Below are positions 48,701 to 59,600 of a DNA stretch of 64,000 nt, one piece after another. The translations under genes were made by a program, and so were the position numbers. This stretch comes from Beroe forskalii (Eukaryota; Ctenophora; Nuda; Beroida; Beroidae). The stretch spans positions 32,802 to 96,801 of the forward strand of contig WFMF01000587.1 of NCBI GenBank assembly GCA_011033025.1. Direction: 5' to 3'. A model generated the notes under the pieces. It searched no databases and had not been told where the DNA came from. It saw nothing but the letters and a program-made list of their open reading frames with translations. The first letter of the stretch is position 1. The number at the start of each line of letters is the position of its first letter.

Positions 48701-49923
48701 GACTTACGACAATATCTGCTTTGGTTTTCTCGCAAAATGATTTATAAAAACTGTCGTTGTATCGAGAGAGACGACGATAATACTAATTTCCGTGATTTTA
48801 GGCATTTTTTAATAATTGTTCCTGCCAAAACGGTACGGCCGATTTTCATGAAATTTTCAGGGTTTCTTTATCATGTGATGGACTAAGCCTGTGCAAAATT
48901 TCTTCATCAAAAACTGAAATTAACATCTTGAAAACACGACACGAAAATCACGATTTTCGCAAATCACTGTATTTTATATAATGGGCGCTGGCAAACAAGT
49001 TTTCCAATACTTGTAAAATGATTCCACTACCACTTTTAGCACTTCATGCTGGTACTATCGGCTTGTTTGGAGTGTCTGGCCAGCAGTCCCAGCCCTTCGG
49101 GCCGGGACTGCTGGCCAATTCGGCTGCCCTCGGCCCTTCTTGTCTTGAAAACACGACACGAAAATCACGATTTTCGCAAATCACTGTATTTTATATAATG
49201 GGCGCTGGCAAACAAGTTTTCCAATACTTGTAAAACGATTCCACTACCACTTTTAGCACTTCATGCTGGTACTATCGGCTTGTTTGGAGTGTCTGGCCAG
49301 CAGTCCCAGCCCTTCGGGCCGGGACTGCTGGCCAATTCGGCTGCCCTCGGCCCTTCGGGCCGAGGGCATCTGCCCTTCGGGCAGATGCCCTAGAGGTGTG
49401 TGCGAACATGCACTGCGGGCGCTTGCCAGCGCCCTGATTATATTAATTCTCCGGAAAAACAACAAAAAAAACAAATGCAATACAATACGTAATATTATAT
49501 ATGCTAATCTAACGACGCATAGTGGTATTGTTGCACTTTTTGCACGAGGCGAAGCCGAGTGCCAATAAGTGTACTAATCACACGAGGTGAAGCCGAGTGT
49601 TGATTAGTACACTAATATGCACGAGGCGTCAGCCGAGTGCATATTAGTGCAACAATATCACTTCTGGGGAGTTAGATTAGCGTATAATACCACGACCAGT
49701 GCAATATGCCCTGATATTGCACTTTGGTTATTTGCACTGGAGTGGTATTATATTAATTATTAAGTTATTATAAATATACTTATATTATGAAAAAATAATT
49801 AATTGTAAGAACAAAAGAATGGGTAATGTGGAATGTGTTCAAATGTTCAAATTTTGCTCACCATGAGTTGTAGCATTCTCTCCTGCATCAGCCGTTCTCA
49901 CATAACCCAGTACCAGCTGCAAA
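33420..49923 (-). CDS. Giant SRCR / unknown-domain / LDLa 7TM receptor, at least 17 exons and about 2,340 aa
   Basis: Minus-strand gene; exons (high to low): 49923-49862, 46763-46526, 46303-46161, 45949-45509, 44806-44569, 44445-44297, 43835-43598, 43416-43262, 42149-41712, 41231-40991, 40602-40454, 39670-39433, 39015-38861, 38239-37787, 37438-37195, 37036-36882, 36703-33420. All introns read GT-AG and every phase closes. Order: three blocks of SRCR-A, a 147-residue unknown domain and SRCR-B, then cysteine-rich and LDLa modules, seven membrane helices and a Ser/Thr-rich tail. LDLa plus rhodopsin-like 7TM resembles the mollusc GRL101/LGR group; SRCR domains on such a receptor are not something I recall. 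Likely a cell-surface receptor binding a large or multivalent ligand. The start Met is not found; the first listed exon is tentative. Confidence 0.8.
36882..39670 (-). CDS. Receptor block 3: SRCR-A3, unknown domain X3, SRCR-B3
   Basis: SRCR-A3 is 39670-39433 (TVCADDFNGMTAKTFCHYFG) plus 39015-38861 (VILSNVHCNEKDSG, SVWLQC). X3 is 38239-37787, including KHWVIEKRGYRTSVYCNG. SRCR-B3 is 37438-37195 (TVCKDKFNWHSATVLCRSIG) plus 37036-36882 (VDNFSCKKGDTDVSMC, NVWLRC). Each SRCR domain is split by one phase-2 intron after the GY..W motif; module borders are all phase 1, so modules can be shuffled without breaking frame. B3 is the most divergent of the B type. Confidence 0.85.
38431..38608. mobile_element. 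MITE-4 (hAT-like, 178 bp) in a receptor intron
   Basis: Begins CAGGGGCTACGCCAGGGG and ends GGATACACCCCTG; 8-bp flanks CACCGACT / CACGGACT differ at one base. The inner word AGGCGACACAGGCGGCTGCC recurs inverted at 55085-55259. CAGGG termini with 8-bp duplications are typical of hAT non-autonomous elements. Confidence 0.75.
39300..39394. repeat. Hairpin, arms about 42 bp
   Basis: TGGTGGATAATAACATTCGC on the left is exactly mirrored by GCGAATGTTATTATCCACCA on the right around ATATGGTATGTAATATGCAC. Intronic, probably a tiny MITE. Confidence 0.85.
39905..40375. repeat. Tandem repeat, 87-bp unit, about 5 copies
   Basis: ATATCTTCATCTATGAATTA recurs at exact 87-bp spacing (39942, 40029, 40116, 40203, 40290). 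The inner copies are nearly identical, so expansion is recent. Lies in the receptor intron between blocks 2 and 3. Confidence 0.95.
40454..43835 (-). CDS. Receptor block 2: SRCR-A2, unknown domain X2, SRCR-B2
   Basis: SRCR-A2 is 43835-43598 (TVCADNFNWGTAKTFCRYFG) plus 43416-43262 (VILRDVHCKDNNAG, NVWLNC). X2 is 42149-41712 (WNPV, SYLHLKTDSVMGS, HWVIEKRGYRTVIFSNG, FCQ and QTC cysteines). SRCR-B2 is 41231-40991 (TACVDHSDVISASKFCQFLG) plus 40602-40454 (MSDIRCLEDDKSIRNC, NIWLQC). The second half of B2 differs from that of B1 at a single base in 149. Confidence 0.88.
42293..43031. mobile_element. Foldback DNA element, about 740 bp, in a receptor intron
   Basis: Left end GGGGGGTCACCCCTCACATT with TTGGAAAA and GAATTTGAGATATGAGTTA is mirrored by TAACTCATATCTCAAATTCG and TTTTCCAAAATGTGAGGGG, then ACCCCCC. 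Terminal repeats run about 55 bp. The interior repeats GGCCAAATTTTGGC-type words and has no transposase frame. Confidence 0.8.
44297..46763 (-). CDS. Receptor block 1: SRCR-A1, unknown domain X1, SRCR-B1
   Basis: SRCR-A1 is 46763-46526 (TVCADNFNWRTAKTFCHYFG) plus 46303-46161 (VILGDVTCEENDCN, SVWLIC). X1 is 45949-45509 (VWNPVQPGRPIFVDLETSY, KHWVIEKRGYRTTVYCNG). SRCR-B1 is 44806-44569 plus 44445-44297. The shared intron phases (1 at module borders, 2 inside each SRCR) and the A-X-B order in all three blocks show that the whole unit was duplicated twice. Confidence 0.88.
46841..46975. repeat. Hairpin element, arms about 60 bp
   Basis: TGATGATTATATGTAGTCTC and GAAAGAAGCTGC on the left are mirrored by GCAGCTTCTTTC and GAGACTATAATCATCA on the right, with an A/T palindrome at the centre. 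Confidence 0.85.
47521..47831. mobile_element. Foldback/MITE, about 310 bp
   Basis: Arms of roughly 120 bp: AGCGCCCTTGTAAATTTTTG, CGATTAAAAGAGGTGATATG and GGGTGCAAGGAATAT are exactly mirrored. The right arm carries about 30 extra bases (CGCAACCTACACAATTTCC) before the terminal TGTCATACCAT, which pairs with ATGGTATGACA at the left end. Confidence 0.85.
47870..48640. repeat. Tandem array, about 130-150 bp unit, six copies
   Basis: AAGCGATAATTGGTTTAATT followed by GGCCAATTAT recurs near 47884, 48014, 48158, 48308, 48449 and 48594, each linked to GATGGCGTTGGAATGAAGTCG-like text. Copies are diverged. Confidence 0.85.
48927..49360. repeat. Recent tandem duplication, 217 bp x2
   Basis: CTTGAAAACACGACACGAAA starts each unit (48927 and 49144). 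Units are nearly identical and both end in GGCCAGCAGTCCCAGCCCTT and CGGGCCGGGACTGCTGGCC, a strong hairpin. Confidence 0.9.
49300..49392. repeat. Three consecutive GC-rich hairpins with CTTCGG loops
   Basis: CCAGCAGTCCCAGCCCTTCG / GGGCTGGGACTGC-type, then GCCCTCGGCCCTTCGGGCCG, then GCATCTGCCCTTCGGGCAGA. Each stem is closed by a CTTCGG tetraloop-like turn. Confidence 0.75.
49505..49690. repeat. Nested hairpins sharing GCACGAGG ... CCGAGTGC
   Basis: Three successive stems (TTGCACGAGGCGAAGCCGAG; ACACGAGGTGAAGCCGAGTG; GCACGAGGCGTCAGCCGAGT) lie inside a larger inverted repeat GTGGTATTGTTGCAC / GTGCAACAATATCAC. The word also occurs alone at about 50337-50366 and 60734-60762. Confidence 0.75.
49862..49923 (-). 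CDS. Candidate signal-peptide exon of the receptor
   Basis: A 62-bp open stretch bounded by a good acceptor (tgtctacag) and donor (CATG|gtgagc) on the minus strand. It encodes LQLVLGYVRTADAGENATTH and ends in phase 1, exactly what the next exon (46763) needs. A hydrophobic run followed by ADA|GE looks like the end of a signal peptide. The initiating Met would be on a further exon, not found. Confidence 0.4.
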
Positions 49924-50299
49924 CTGTAGACATGAAGGTTATTAGTGATTATAATGGTGGAATCACCAACGCTTGATTAATAATAGTCACGTTTTTATAG
50001 AAAATAAAACACTGTAATTGCGAAGTTCCACAGCACGTTTTTATAGACACCTATTTTATTATTAATCTTGTTTTTTTTAACTTTTTGGTACAATTGGTGA
50101 GCCAGTGAGGCGACCAATTGCCGGACTGAATTTATCAAATTAATAAACCAACATTAACACCATGCTATAGAACAAGATGTTATACTTTCGGGTGAAACAT
50201 CAAGAGCATCCTTTGAACAATGAAGTCTCAACTCTCAAAGTATTGTCATCAATAAGCAATCTACTATCAGGGAATAGTGTACTAAAGTACTAATATACG

Positions 50300-50405
50300 C
50301 TTAGGGCATGGCTGGGAATGCACGTATGTCAATTATTGCACGAGGAGCAGGCCGAGTGCAATAACTCTATTAGCATCATGACCAATTGCCATGCTCTAAG
50401 TATGT
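50300..50405. repeat. Inverted repeat around a GCACGAGG hairpin
   Basis: TACGCTTAGGGCATGG and CCATGCTCTAAGTATG face each other and enclose TTGCACGAGGAGCAGGCCGA. Confidence 0.6.
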
Positions 50406-50716
50406 TTTATAGTGACAGTCACTCTTACCTTAATAAGCAGAGGACAGCAATTCCCATTATCTGTTTAGAATCCTCTTCATATAAGCATTTACCTTAGGAA
50501 GTTAGGGAGTGTGTATTTATGTGAAATAAAATTTTGGTGTTAACAAATTTGGTAGGTTTGTAAGTCATTACCATAGTTAATATATGATAATGACGTCATT
50601 TTGAGCTGTCATGGTGGGTAAAAATATGGGATTTTCCCCAAAAATCCCCAAATTACAACCTTTATAAATACACCTCCTAAGGTAGTCCTTTCTCAAATCT
50701 CAGCAACAATTACGAT

Positions 50717-51130
50717 AGTAAAATGAAATGGCCTAGTAGTAGTAGTCCGATCTGGGCAATGATGAATTATCCCTATCATCCTGCGACATGGCCTTAAAGC
50801 ACGTGAACGGCAGCATTGTATTTAGATCACGTTTGACAGAATTAAATTAGTAGTACCCATTGTTTCGTTAATAAAGATGCAAAGTACCTAAGGTTGATAG
50901 TAATAGGAGGTATTGTGATTTAATATGAAAGAAGAATAACCGATACCTAGTAAAATAAAATGCCCTAGTAGTAATAGTCCGATCTGAAGTCGCACGATGA
51001 ATTATCCCTATCATCCTGCGACATGGCCTCAAAAGCTTAAAGCACGTGAACGGCAGCATTGTATTTAGATCACGTTTGACATAATTAAGTTAGTAGTGCC
51101 CATTGTTTCATTAATTAAGATGCAAAGTTG
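50717..51130. repeat. Tandem duplication, 235-bp offset
   Basis: ATGAATTATCCCTATCATCC, GAACGGCAGCATTGTATTTA and AGATGCAAAGT occur in both units in the same order (CTGCGACATGG at 50781 and 51016). Units differ by small indels. Confidence 0.85.
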
Positions 51131-52488
51131 AACAGTGCTTGGTTTGATAGATACGGGAAATACCTAAGGTGGATATAAAAGATGGAGGTACTGTGATGAT
51201 ATGAAAGAAGAATAGTCGTTTATTAGCGCAGTTGATATGTAAAGAAGTAAAGACTTAAAGAGGCTGCAACACTGCAACAGGAGACTATCAAACCATACTA
51301 ACTTATATTGTGAGTAACAATACCCGCAGCTACCGGTCACGCACTTCTTTCAGAAGGAAATGAGCTATAGTAGTATAGTGTCTATAGGAAAAAACCTCTA
51401 AAACCGTTGGACGGTTGTCGTAGACGTAGTAACCCCTTGCTGATTTGGTGACGTCAGTCCATTTCTTTCGGTTGGGACCAACGTAACTAAACCTCACGCA
51501 TTCCGAAGCAACGTTATTCTAACTTGGAATTACTAGAATTGACCAATTTCCTAACTTCTACAAATCGTCCATATGAACTCACGTGTGCTGAAATGTAGGA
51601 AATGAGCTAGAAATGAGCTTATAGTCACAGTCTATGTGTGCACATTGACATGGGTCATGGTAGATTCTCAAATTCATGGATGCCCCTAATCTTATTGTTC
51701 TGAACATATTATTTTTATATTATTGTAACATTCACTATGCACGTACTATGTACAGAACCCTTCAGTTTCAATTCCTTGTTTACAGTAATAAAGCATTGTA
51801 GCATGCTGTACAGCATGCTATCCCATGAGTTCACTAGGCTAGGCGTATGACCAAGTAAGGAAGTAATCTAACACTAACTTACATTCCAATGATGTATATT
51901 TTTTATTCGAGTGTATAGCTATACTACTATAGCTATAATTTTGTTGAACTTTGATAATCCTAATCCCATCAACAAATTAGATATGCTCACTTTGTTGAGA
52001 AGAGTGAGATGTTTAACACCTGCAACTTTGGTTTTTCCTACTTTCATCATGACAGTGTCAGAGATGAACCAACACCTTTTCCTGGTGTAACATCTGAATT
52101 TACGAAGGATCTCCGGTTTATTCTTCCGGAAGAGGTATTCAGCTATTGTAAGATTATACATCATTGTAAATAGATTTTATTAACATGAATAATAAAACCT
52201 AGATGCCGAACTGCCCTCCTTTCAAGAGTCCTAAAGAATTTTCAACTTTCAAGAGTCGGCAGCTATGAACAAAAAATAAAGCTAATTCTCTCAAATATAT
52301 ATTCATGGCCAGATGATACTTTAGGCTGATTATGGCCTTTGATAGTTTGATAAATACTTAAATAGTTAAATGTCTTACTGTACTCTTTTTGTTGGCCATA
52401 GTGTGGCAGAAAGGCTTTTGTTAAGTTGTTATCATAATGAATAGGTATTAATGATACAGGAAATATAACTAGATATCTGTAAAGATAT

Positions 52489-52658
52489 AGACTATATAAC
52501 CACGCGACTAGAGAGAGACTTTTGCAATTCGCCACGCGCAGCGTGGTGAATTACAATTAGGCGCGAACGCAGTGAGTGTCTAATCGCTCATAGTACGAAC
52601 GCCAGTGCTATATGTGAAGATCAAAAGTCTCTCTCTTGGCGCGTGGTTATATAGTATA
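52489..52658. repeat. Inverted repeat, about 35-bp arms
   Basis: ACTATATAACCACGCG with AGAGAGAGACTTTTG on the left and CAAAAGTCTCTCTCT with CGCGTGGTTATATAGT on the right. A related half-copy (AGAGAGAGACTTTCGCGCGT) is at 53495-53520. Confidence 0.8.
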
Positions 52659-53265
52659 TACACGGCCGATTTGAAGTAAGCATAAAATGAACAGATTTAG
52701 CACCTTGAACAGCACACCTTATTACATTATCAATCTTAGTTTTCACATTTGTACATTTTGAACTTGAAGATATTTTGAAAAAGCAGCAATCAACAAAGAT
52801 CCATCAAAACGTTCATTTCGATGAACTTCTGCAAAATAAATGTACAGACAAATCGAAAAGATACAATTACAATCACGAAATGAATATTCAATACACTAAT
52901 ACACACACACACGCACACTTTCTCACATTCTCAAGAATCCACTCACATTTGAATGATCATTGTAGGAGTACAACATAATTGAGTATGTATAAATCAGCAG
53001 CAACAGACCAATACATCGAAATGTGTTGTGAACACTGAACACGTCCGACCAAACATAGTGTACACTAAAGAGGCACCGCTCATGGTGCACATCGCTTTTT
53101 GGAATTGCAATTGTATAGCAGCCACATTCCATGCTATACCTTTGTTACGAGCCGACGTCACGTGACATATATGTCTAGCATATAACGGTTTGCAAATGTA
53201 CACAGTAATTACAATGTGTTGATTGGTATTTGGTGTTCGTTACTCTGCATGTGTATCTTTGTTAA

Positions 53266-53372
53266 ATACGGTAAATGGGTCAGGTAAAACAGGGTAAACA
53301 AACAGGGTAAATAGACAGGGTAAATAGACAGGGTAAATAAGCAGGGTAAATAAGCAGGGTAAGTAAACAGTG
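53266..53372. repeat. Short tandem array of AGGGTAAATA(G/A)AC
   Basis: About eight units of 12-14 bp; no other feature. Confidence 0.85.
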
Positions 53373-53674
53373 TAAGAATGATTAATTAACTTTTGTAACA
53401 TTCGGTAATTGAGCGTGTCAGAATCCGAATATAAATCAAGAGATGGACTTTCGAAATCTACTGATGGACTTTTGAAATCTACTGATGGAGTTTTTAGAGA
53501 GAGACTTTCGCGCGTGTTTATATAACTCCATCTCTGGTTTCGTAACTCCATCAGTGATGGTTATACGTATACGGCACGCGCGAAAACAACACGGCCGTGT
53601 ATATATCACGGTTGAATTGATGAAAGATAAATCAAATATTGGGTTTAACAAGGACTTCAATAATGCCTATTCAG

Positions 53675-56600
53675 GTCCCTACAATCCCAGTTTACAGAGT
53701 ATTGAATAGCCAGGGAAAAGTCATAAATCCTGATGATGATCCTAACTTTGATGAAGATGATATTGTTACTATGTACAAATTCATGATCAGGACAAGTATT
53801 ATGGATAGAATCCTGTATCAGTCTCAGAGACAAGGTAGTATCAAATAATTCATTTATTGACTATTGTAAAGTTATTAAATCATGAGTTTAATAAACCACC
53901 AAAATCAAGGATCCAACATTCCAACCCCATTATCGCCCCAACCCCATGGGGGTTACTTGACTAAGTATCATCTGTGTCAGTGGTAATTTATGTATTCATT
54001 CAAATTTCAATAGATGATAGCAGTTTGAACTGAGAAAACTGGTATCTACATTCTACACATTTTAAACCTTTGTAACTCACCTGAATGATGTTTGAAACCA
54101 CTAAACTTGTAAACATGATCCCGCGTAATTCATCCTTCTATTTCTAAATTATCAAATACCATAACATACCTCTGACCCTTTTCTGGCACCAGGTCGTATA
54201 TCATTCTACATGACCAACTTTGGAGAAGAGGCAACCCAGATAGGAAGTGCCAGGGCCTTGAAGTTCAAGGACGTCGTCTTCCCTCAGTACCGGGAGGCTG
54301 GGGTCTTCCTCTGGAGGGGGTACTCTCCTCTCGAGTGCATGCACCAGTGCTTCGGAACTGCTGAGGATTTCGGAAAAGGTATGTTCGTAGTTATTCAGGA
54401 ATTCACTTTGCTCTATTGTGGTGGCTTATTATTAATACTTTAAATTTAATAATAATACTTGAATATAATATCTTCAAGCTCAATACAGTATGATATATTG
54501 ATATGCAATTATGATATGAATTTTCAACGATATTCAACAAAGTGAAACGCGTGGTTTGAAGGTTTGACTCTTACGTATATCAGCCAGATATCAGCCATTA
54601 TCAACCCTCCCGTGGCTATATGTCGGGTGTGATAATTATCGATATATCACCCCTTAAAAGCTTAAACAACTACTGTATATATTATCCCTGTGATATCTGC
54701 AGGGAAGCAGATGCCAGTTCATTACACAGGAGCTAAAGTTAACATCCAAACAGTTTCGTCTCCCTTGGGGACCCAGGTGAGTAACGAATGTAAACATGTT
54801 GGTGTGTAAGTAATTGCTCACCTTGTGTTTAGTGTGGAGGAAGAGATTTTATCGTAAGATTGCTCATTGCGGGAGATGGTCAATAAAACTTCGTCTTCGG
54901 CTGTCATATTTCAATCCTTGTTATATCGTAGATCATATGACACATCATCCTTAATAATGATTTAAGGAAGTAATGATACTGATGCACCTGCTCCATAATG
55001 TTATATTGCTACAGTACATGTTATTCAATATATTATGGAGCAGGGAGTACATTAACTACTTAACTAATCAGCCAATGATACATGCATGGGTGTAGCCAGA
55101 TTTCTGAAAAGGGGGCAGCGAGTTACATTCAAAACTTGTTTAAGGTTTTATTTTGTTGGCTCAAAGCTCTCATTTTATCAAGCTGAACAAAATTCTCATA
55201 TCATCTGTCCAAAAAGGGGAGGCAGCCGCCTGTGTCGCCTCCCCCTGGCTACGCCCCTGGATACATGGCCTGTTGCTGTTGAACGTGCTCAATATTACAT
55301 GGGTACCTGCTTCATTGCCCGTATATCAACTCCATCGAATTATACATTTGTATTTTATATTTCGCATAACTGCCCATTTACTTTGTCTCAGTTAAATTAC
55401 AGACATGTCAAGTTCGCCTAATCGTGGGATTTAAGTGGGTGTTTAGTTAGAATGCGGTTTATAAGCGTTTTAATATAATGTCAAGAACACGTAACATTTG
55501 ACAGTGGAGTGTTTTAATACGTTAAAGTTGGTATACTGTTCTACTGTGGTACGATTAGATTGGAGCACAGACGAGCAGATTAAGTTCTAGTTTTTAAATA
55601 AAACATTGTGGTTGAATAGTCTGTGTCCAGTCTCAGCTTCATTTTGTGAACGAAATCGGATCCAACTTCGTCGAGACTGCTGATGATTATAGACCATGAA
55701 AAACTATTAAATGGGGTCTGTTAGTATAAGTCTGTGAAGTAATCTGAAGTAAATTCAAGTTTGTAAGTTCTGTTCACAGAGCACATTGTACTACAATAAT
55801 TATCACTCTGCCGAAAGTCGAAGTGATAAACAGCAGTTAGCAGTATAGTACAGTATCCTACCTTTCATACCTTCATTATTATTACTCAGTCTCACGGCTG
55901 ATTTGCCATGACGTTAACCTTTAAAATCACCACTTTATGAACTATGAATTCACTGCCAAGTTTGTAAGTTTCATGCCTTTTCTTCGATGCTTGCTTCCTT
56001 CGTCAATCATCATTAGCAAACGTCCGTCCGTATTTTGTAACTTGTTGAAGTCTCTATTTAAAGAGGAAACGTTCATACCTGTAGCTCTATAGCACTGCGA
56101 AACTAATTGAAGTGTATTGCTTTGAATTTCTCGTAAAATACTTTATACTCAGGTATTTTAAAATTAGTGATTTAGTTTTGAACTCTAGAATATTGTAATA
56201 TTACATTCTTACATTTTTTGCTCGATATACTAATATAGGTATGCTCCAATTTCTTCGAACCCTGAAATTTCCAATTTAGTATTTTATGACTTTATGAGGT
56301 GCGCAGAACGTAGGCATAAGCCAGGTCAATGCGATCACGTCGTCTCTGTGATCCATGATGATTGCATTACCATATTAGGAATCTCTGTTTTTAAGTCCCC
56401 CCCCCTTTAGATCCCGCAAGCATCAGAGCATCAGGGATCTCTGTTTTTACTCCCCCTTAGATCCCGCAAGCGTTGAGATTCTCTGTTTTCACTCCCACCT
56501 TAGATCCCACAAGCATCGTGATCTCTGTTTTACTCCCCCTCAGATCCCACAAGCAACAGGGATCTCTAATCTCTTATGAAAAGTTTTTACCACCCCTCTC

Positions 56601-59600
56601 TTCAGATCCCGCAAGCATCAGAGCATCAGGGATCTCTGTTTTACTCCCCCTCAGATACCACAAGCAACAGGGATCTCTAATCTCATATTAAAAGTTTTCA
56701 CCCCCCCCCCTCTCTTCAGATCCCGCAAGCGTCAGGGTACGCGTACGCCCTGAAGCAGAGGGACAGCTCCGCGTGCGTGGTGTGCTACTTCGGGGACGGA
56801 GCGGCTTCTGAGGGCGACTGCCACTCCGCCATGAACATGGCAGCCACCCTCGACTGTCCGGTTCTGTTCTTCTGCCGGAATAACGGCTACGCCATCTCCA
56901 CCTCCACCAAGGAACAGTACCGCGGCGATGGTGAGGAATTACTGTCATTTTATATGTGTACCTATCTCCTAACCTGTGTACAAGTGTCTGTTCACTTGTG
57001 TACAAGTGTCTGTTCACCTGTGTGCAAGTGTCTGTTCAGTGTTCACCAGTGTGCAAGTGTCTGTTCGCTCGTGTGCAGAGGTCTGTTCACCCGTGTGATT
57101 GATTTTGCAAAGGACCCTTTATTTTGATGCTCTGAAGTGATGACTTTTTCTTCAGTTCTGATTTGCAAATAGATGATAACTTTGCTCATTTAGCTGTTTG
57201 TGTAGTGTTGCGATCATATGATTATGTCTCACTTTCTATTTTAAGAGTTCTAGCAAGGCTTATCTTGGTTATGTCGTACATATTATGTACCGTGTAGTAC
57301 TATGTAAGTATGTATTTACTTTTTACATTGGAGTATTTTCATCCCAGTTTTTATTGGTTAGCTCTGATAAGCTTTCCTCACTGTAGCTTTTAATCTTTCA
57401 ATAATACGACTACAGTACTGTATACAAATATACAACGCATAGTGTTTGTATGTGTATAGATTCGATAGTGACATATATATGCAAATCACAATCGAGTGAG
57501 GATAAATTGAATTGGCTACGAAGAATTGAACCAAAAGGTTAACTGACTTACTAACTTACTAATGATAACGATATCAAACTTCTATTCGTATTTAACAACC
57601 CCTATTCAGACCTCGTGTTGCCATTTCTTGTCACGTACTTTTGAAAAAATGCGCGTATTTTTCTCCAGGAGCCAATACGCCGTGCTAATTGCACGTATTT
57701 AATAACAACCCAGCTTTCCAATCGGCCTATTTTCTTATTTTGAATTTTAGGAGTCGTGATTTATGACGCATTATTACTGCAATTGCCTATTCTTTTAAAC
57801 TTGAATACCTCAATTTGAATTCTCAACGTAAATACCTTATACCTACAGTTACTTATAATGCCTTAATTATGAAATTATCCATGGCGACGCAAAGTACGTT
57901 TTAGCACATTTAGAATAAAGGATTTTGCAATATATTGAACTACCTAATCAGTACCTAATCATACAATCATAGTGAGTGCTGACGATGAAACTACTCTTTA
58001 TCAAATTATGAAGTTGCTATTGTGCTGGGGAAAATAATACGTTGGTGAATCATTATATTAATATAATTATATTAATATAATCATAGTATAATCATCGTAA
58101 TCACAGATCTCTTATTGCTTGGGAGAGTGCTATTTAAATTCAATTTATTGATAACTCCTTAACTTGAATTCTGCTTACTTCTAGCACCAAACTGTTTTAC
58201 TGTTACCATATTGCTTGTGGTTAGGTGATTTAAACATGATGTATTATGGCTCAATTATCATCTTCCCTTACTTTTCGTCATAATTGATCAAGAAGTAGTG
58301 TTGTAACATCAATTTATTTCCATAAATTGGAGCTATTATACCTTCCTTGCGTAAGAAACTATATGAATATTACATATGATACCATATAACTTGCTATTTT
58401 AGTGCAACTACCTTTTAATGTATTTATAAAGGCAGGGCCCTCAATCACCGCCGTGGTGTTAAGAGTGAGGTCACACACTCACACGGCTTAATGTTTCGTG
58501 CTCGGGGAAATGCACTGTTTAAAATAGCGTGGTCAATAGCGTGATTAAAGCGTGATCAATAGCGTGATTAATTGCGTGATTTTAATTAAATAGCGTTATT
58601 AATAGCGTTATTAATAGCGTGATTAATTCACCATGTTGACCTATGATATCGACATAACTCTCAACCGATTCCTATTAAGCTATTATTCCTATATGTCAAA
58701 TATTATAATTACGGCGCTTTATTATTACTTCCTCAATAAATCACAAATAATTTTACCGTAGTTTAATATATTATTCAAGTATTCATTTACCCTCATTGAG
58801 ACTTGGTATTGCTTGATTAAGTTTAAGAACTTACAGTTTCTTGTGTGTTTGCTTTAGAAAATTAATGGATTTTTAAAGGAAAAAGGGACTGTACCAATGT
58901 AATCCCCTTCCCAACGCCCCGCCATTACGGGACATATTAAAGCACTAAGTTTAAAATAGTAGAATATTTGCTGGAAATGACTGAAGGAAGTGACATGACT
59001 GCTTGCAGAGAAGTCACTTAATACACCGCAGCCACTGGCACGTGACATACACATTACGTGCCACTTGCTCAGTGCCCGTCACTTAATAATGCCTACTTAC
59101 AGTGCCTGTTAATACCTGAGCTTGTCGTTAATAGCACTGCAGGTCGTAGGACTCGGATTCGTTAAATATAAAGGACTGCTTCTAGAGCAAAATTACATTT
59201 TAATGTAGCTCTGACTTGAAATTCGCGTGAAATTAAACCTTAAAAGCGGTTCGGTATACTGCGTTTACATAGCTTTGCAGTATCAGAACGATATTACAGT
59301 TTGTAATTTGTGATTTCGACGTATCTGTCTCTTTCAGGGTGACAGCTTGATAATAGGAATGTACTTTTACACGGCATGTATTAAAATCTAGCCCAAATGA
59401 AGAAATGCGACTGGTGAGTATAAGTCTGGGCTTCCTAGAAAGCTTCCAGATTTTTAGAAAACTCCAAATAACGAGACTGGCGAGTTTCCAAATAGTGAGA
59501 GCCCACTGCCCCACAAAGAAGGAATAATTAACATGTTTCATAACATTCTAAACAATAAACATTCGCAGGGTATCGATTGCGGTATCCCCGCCTTACGAGT

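Larger units (their letters stand above)
46764..49861. other. Long repeat-filled intron or 5' flank of the receptor
   Basis: Holds a hairpin (46841-46975), a foldback (47521-47831), a tandem array (47870-48640) and a duplicated GC-rich unit (48927-49360). No additional exon recognised. Confidence 0.5.
49924..53674. other. Intergenic region before the BCKDHA exons
   Basis: Contains a hairpin (50300-50405), a 235-bp tandem duplication (50717-51130), an inverted repeat (52489-52658) and an AGGGTAAATA array. The 5' exon(s) of BCKDHA (mitochondrial presequence) should be here or further upstream, but I could not identify them. Confidence 0.45.

Noticed and set aside
56688..57017. 109-codon antisense frame opposite a BCKDHA exon
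   Set aside because: Complement of a GC-rich conserved coding exon; no independent evidence.
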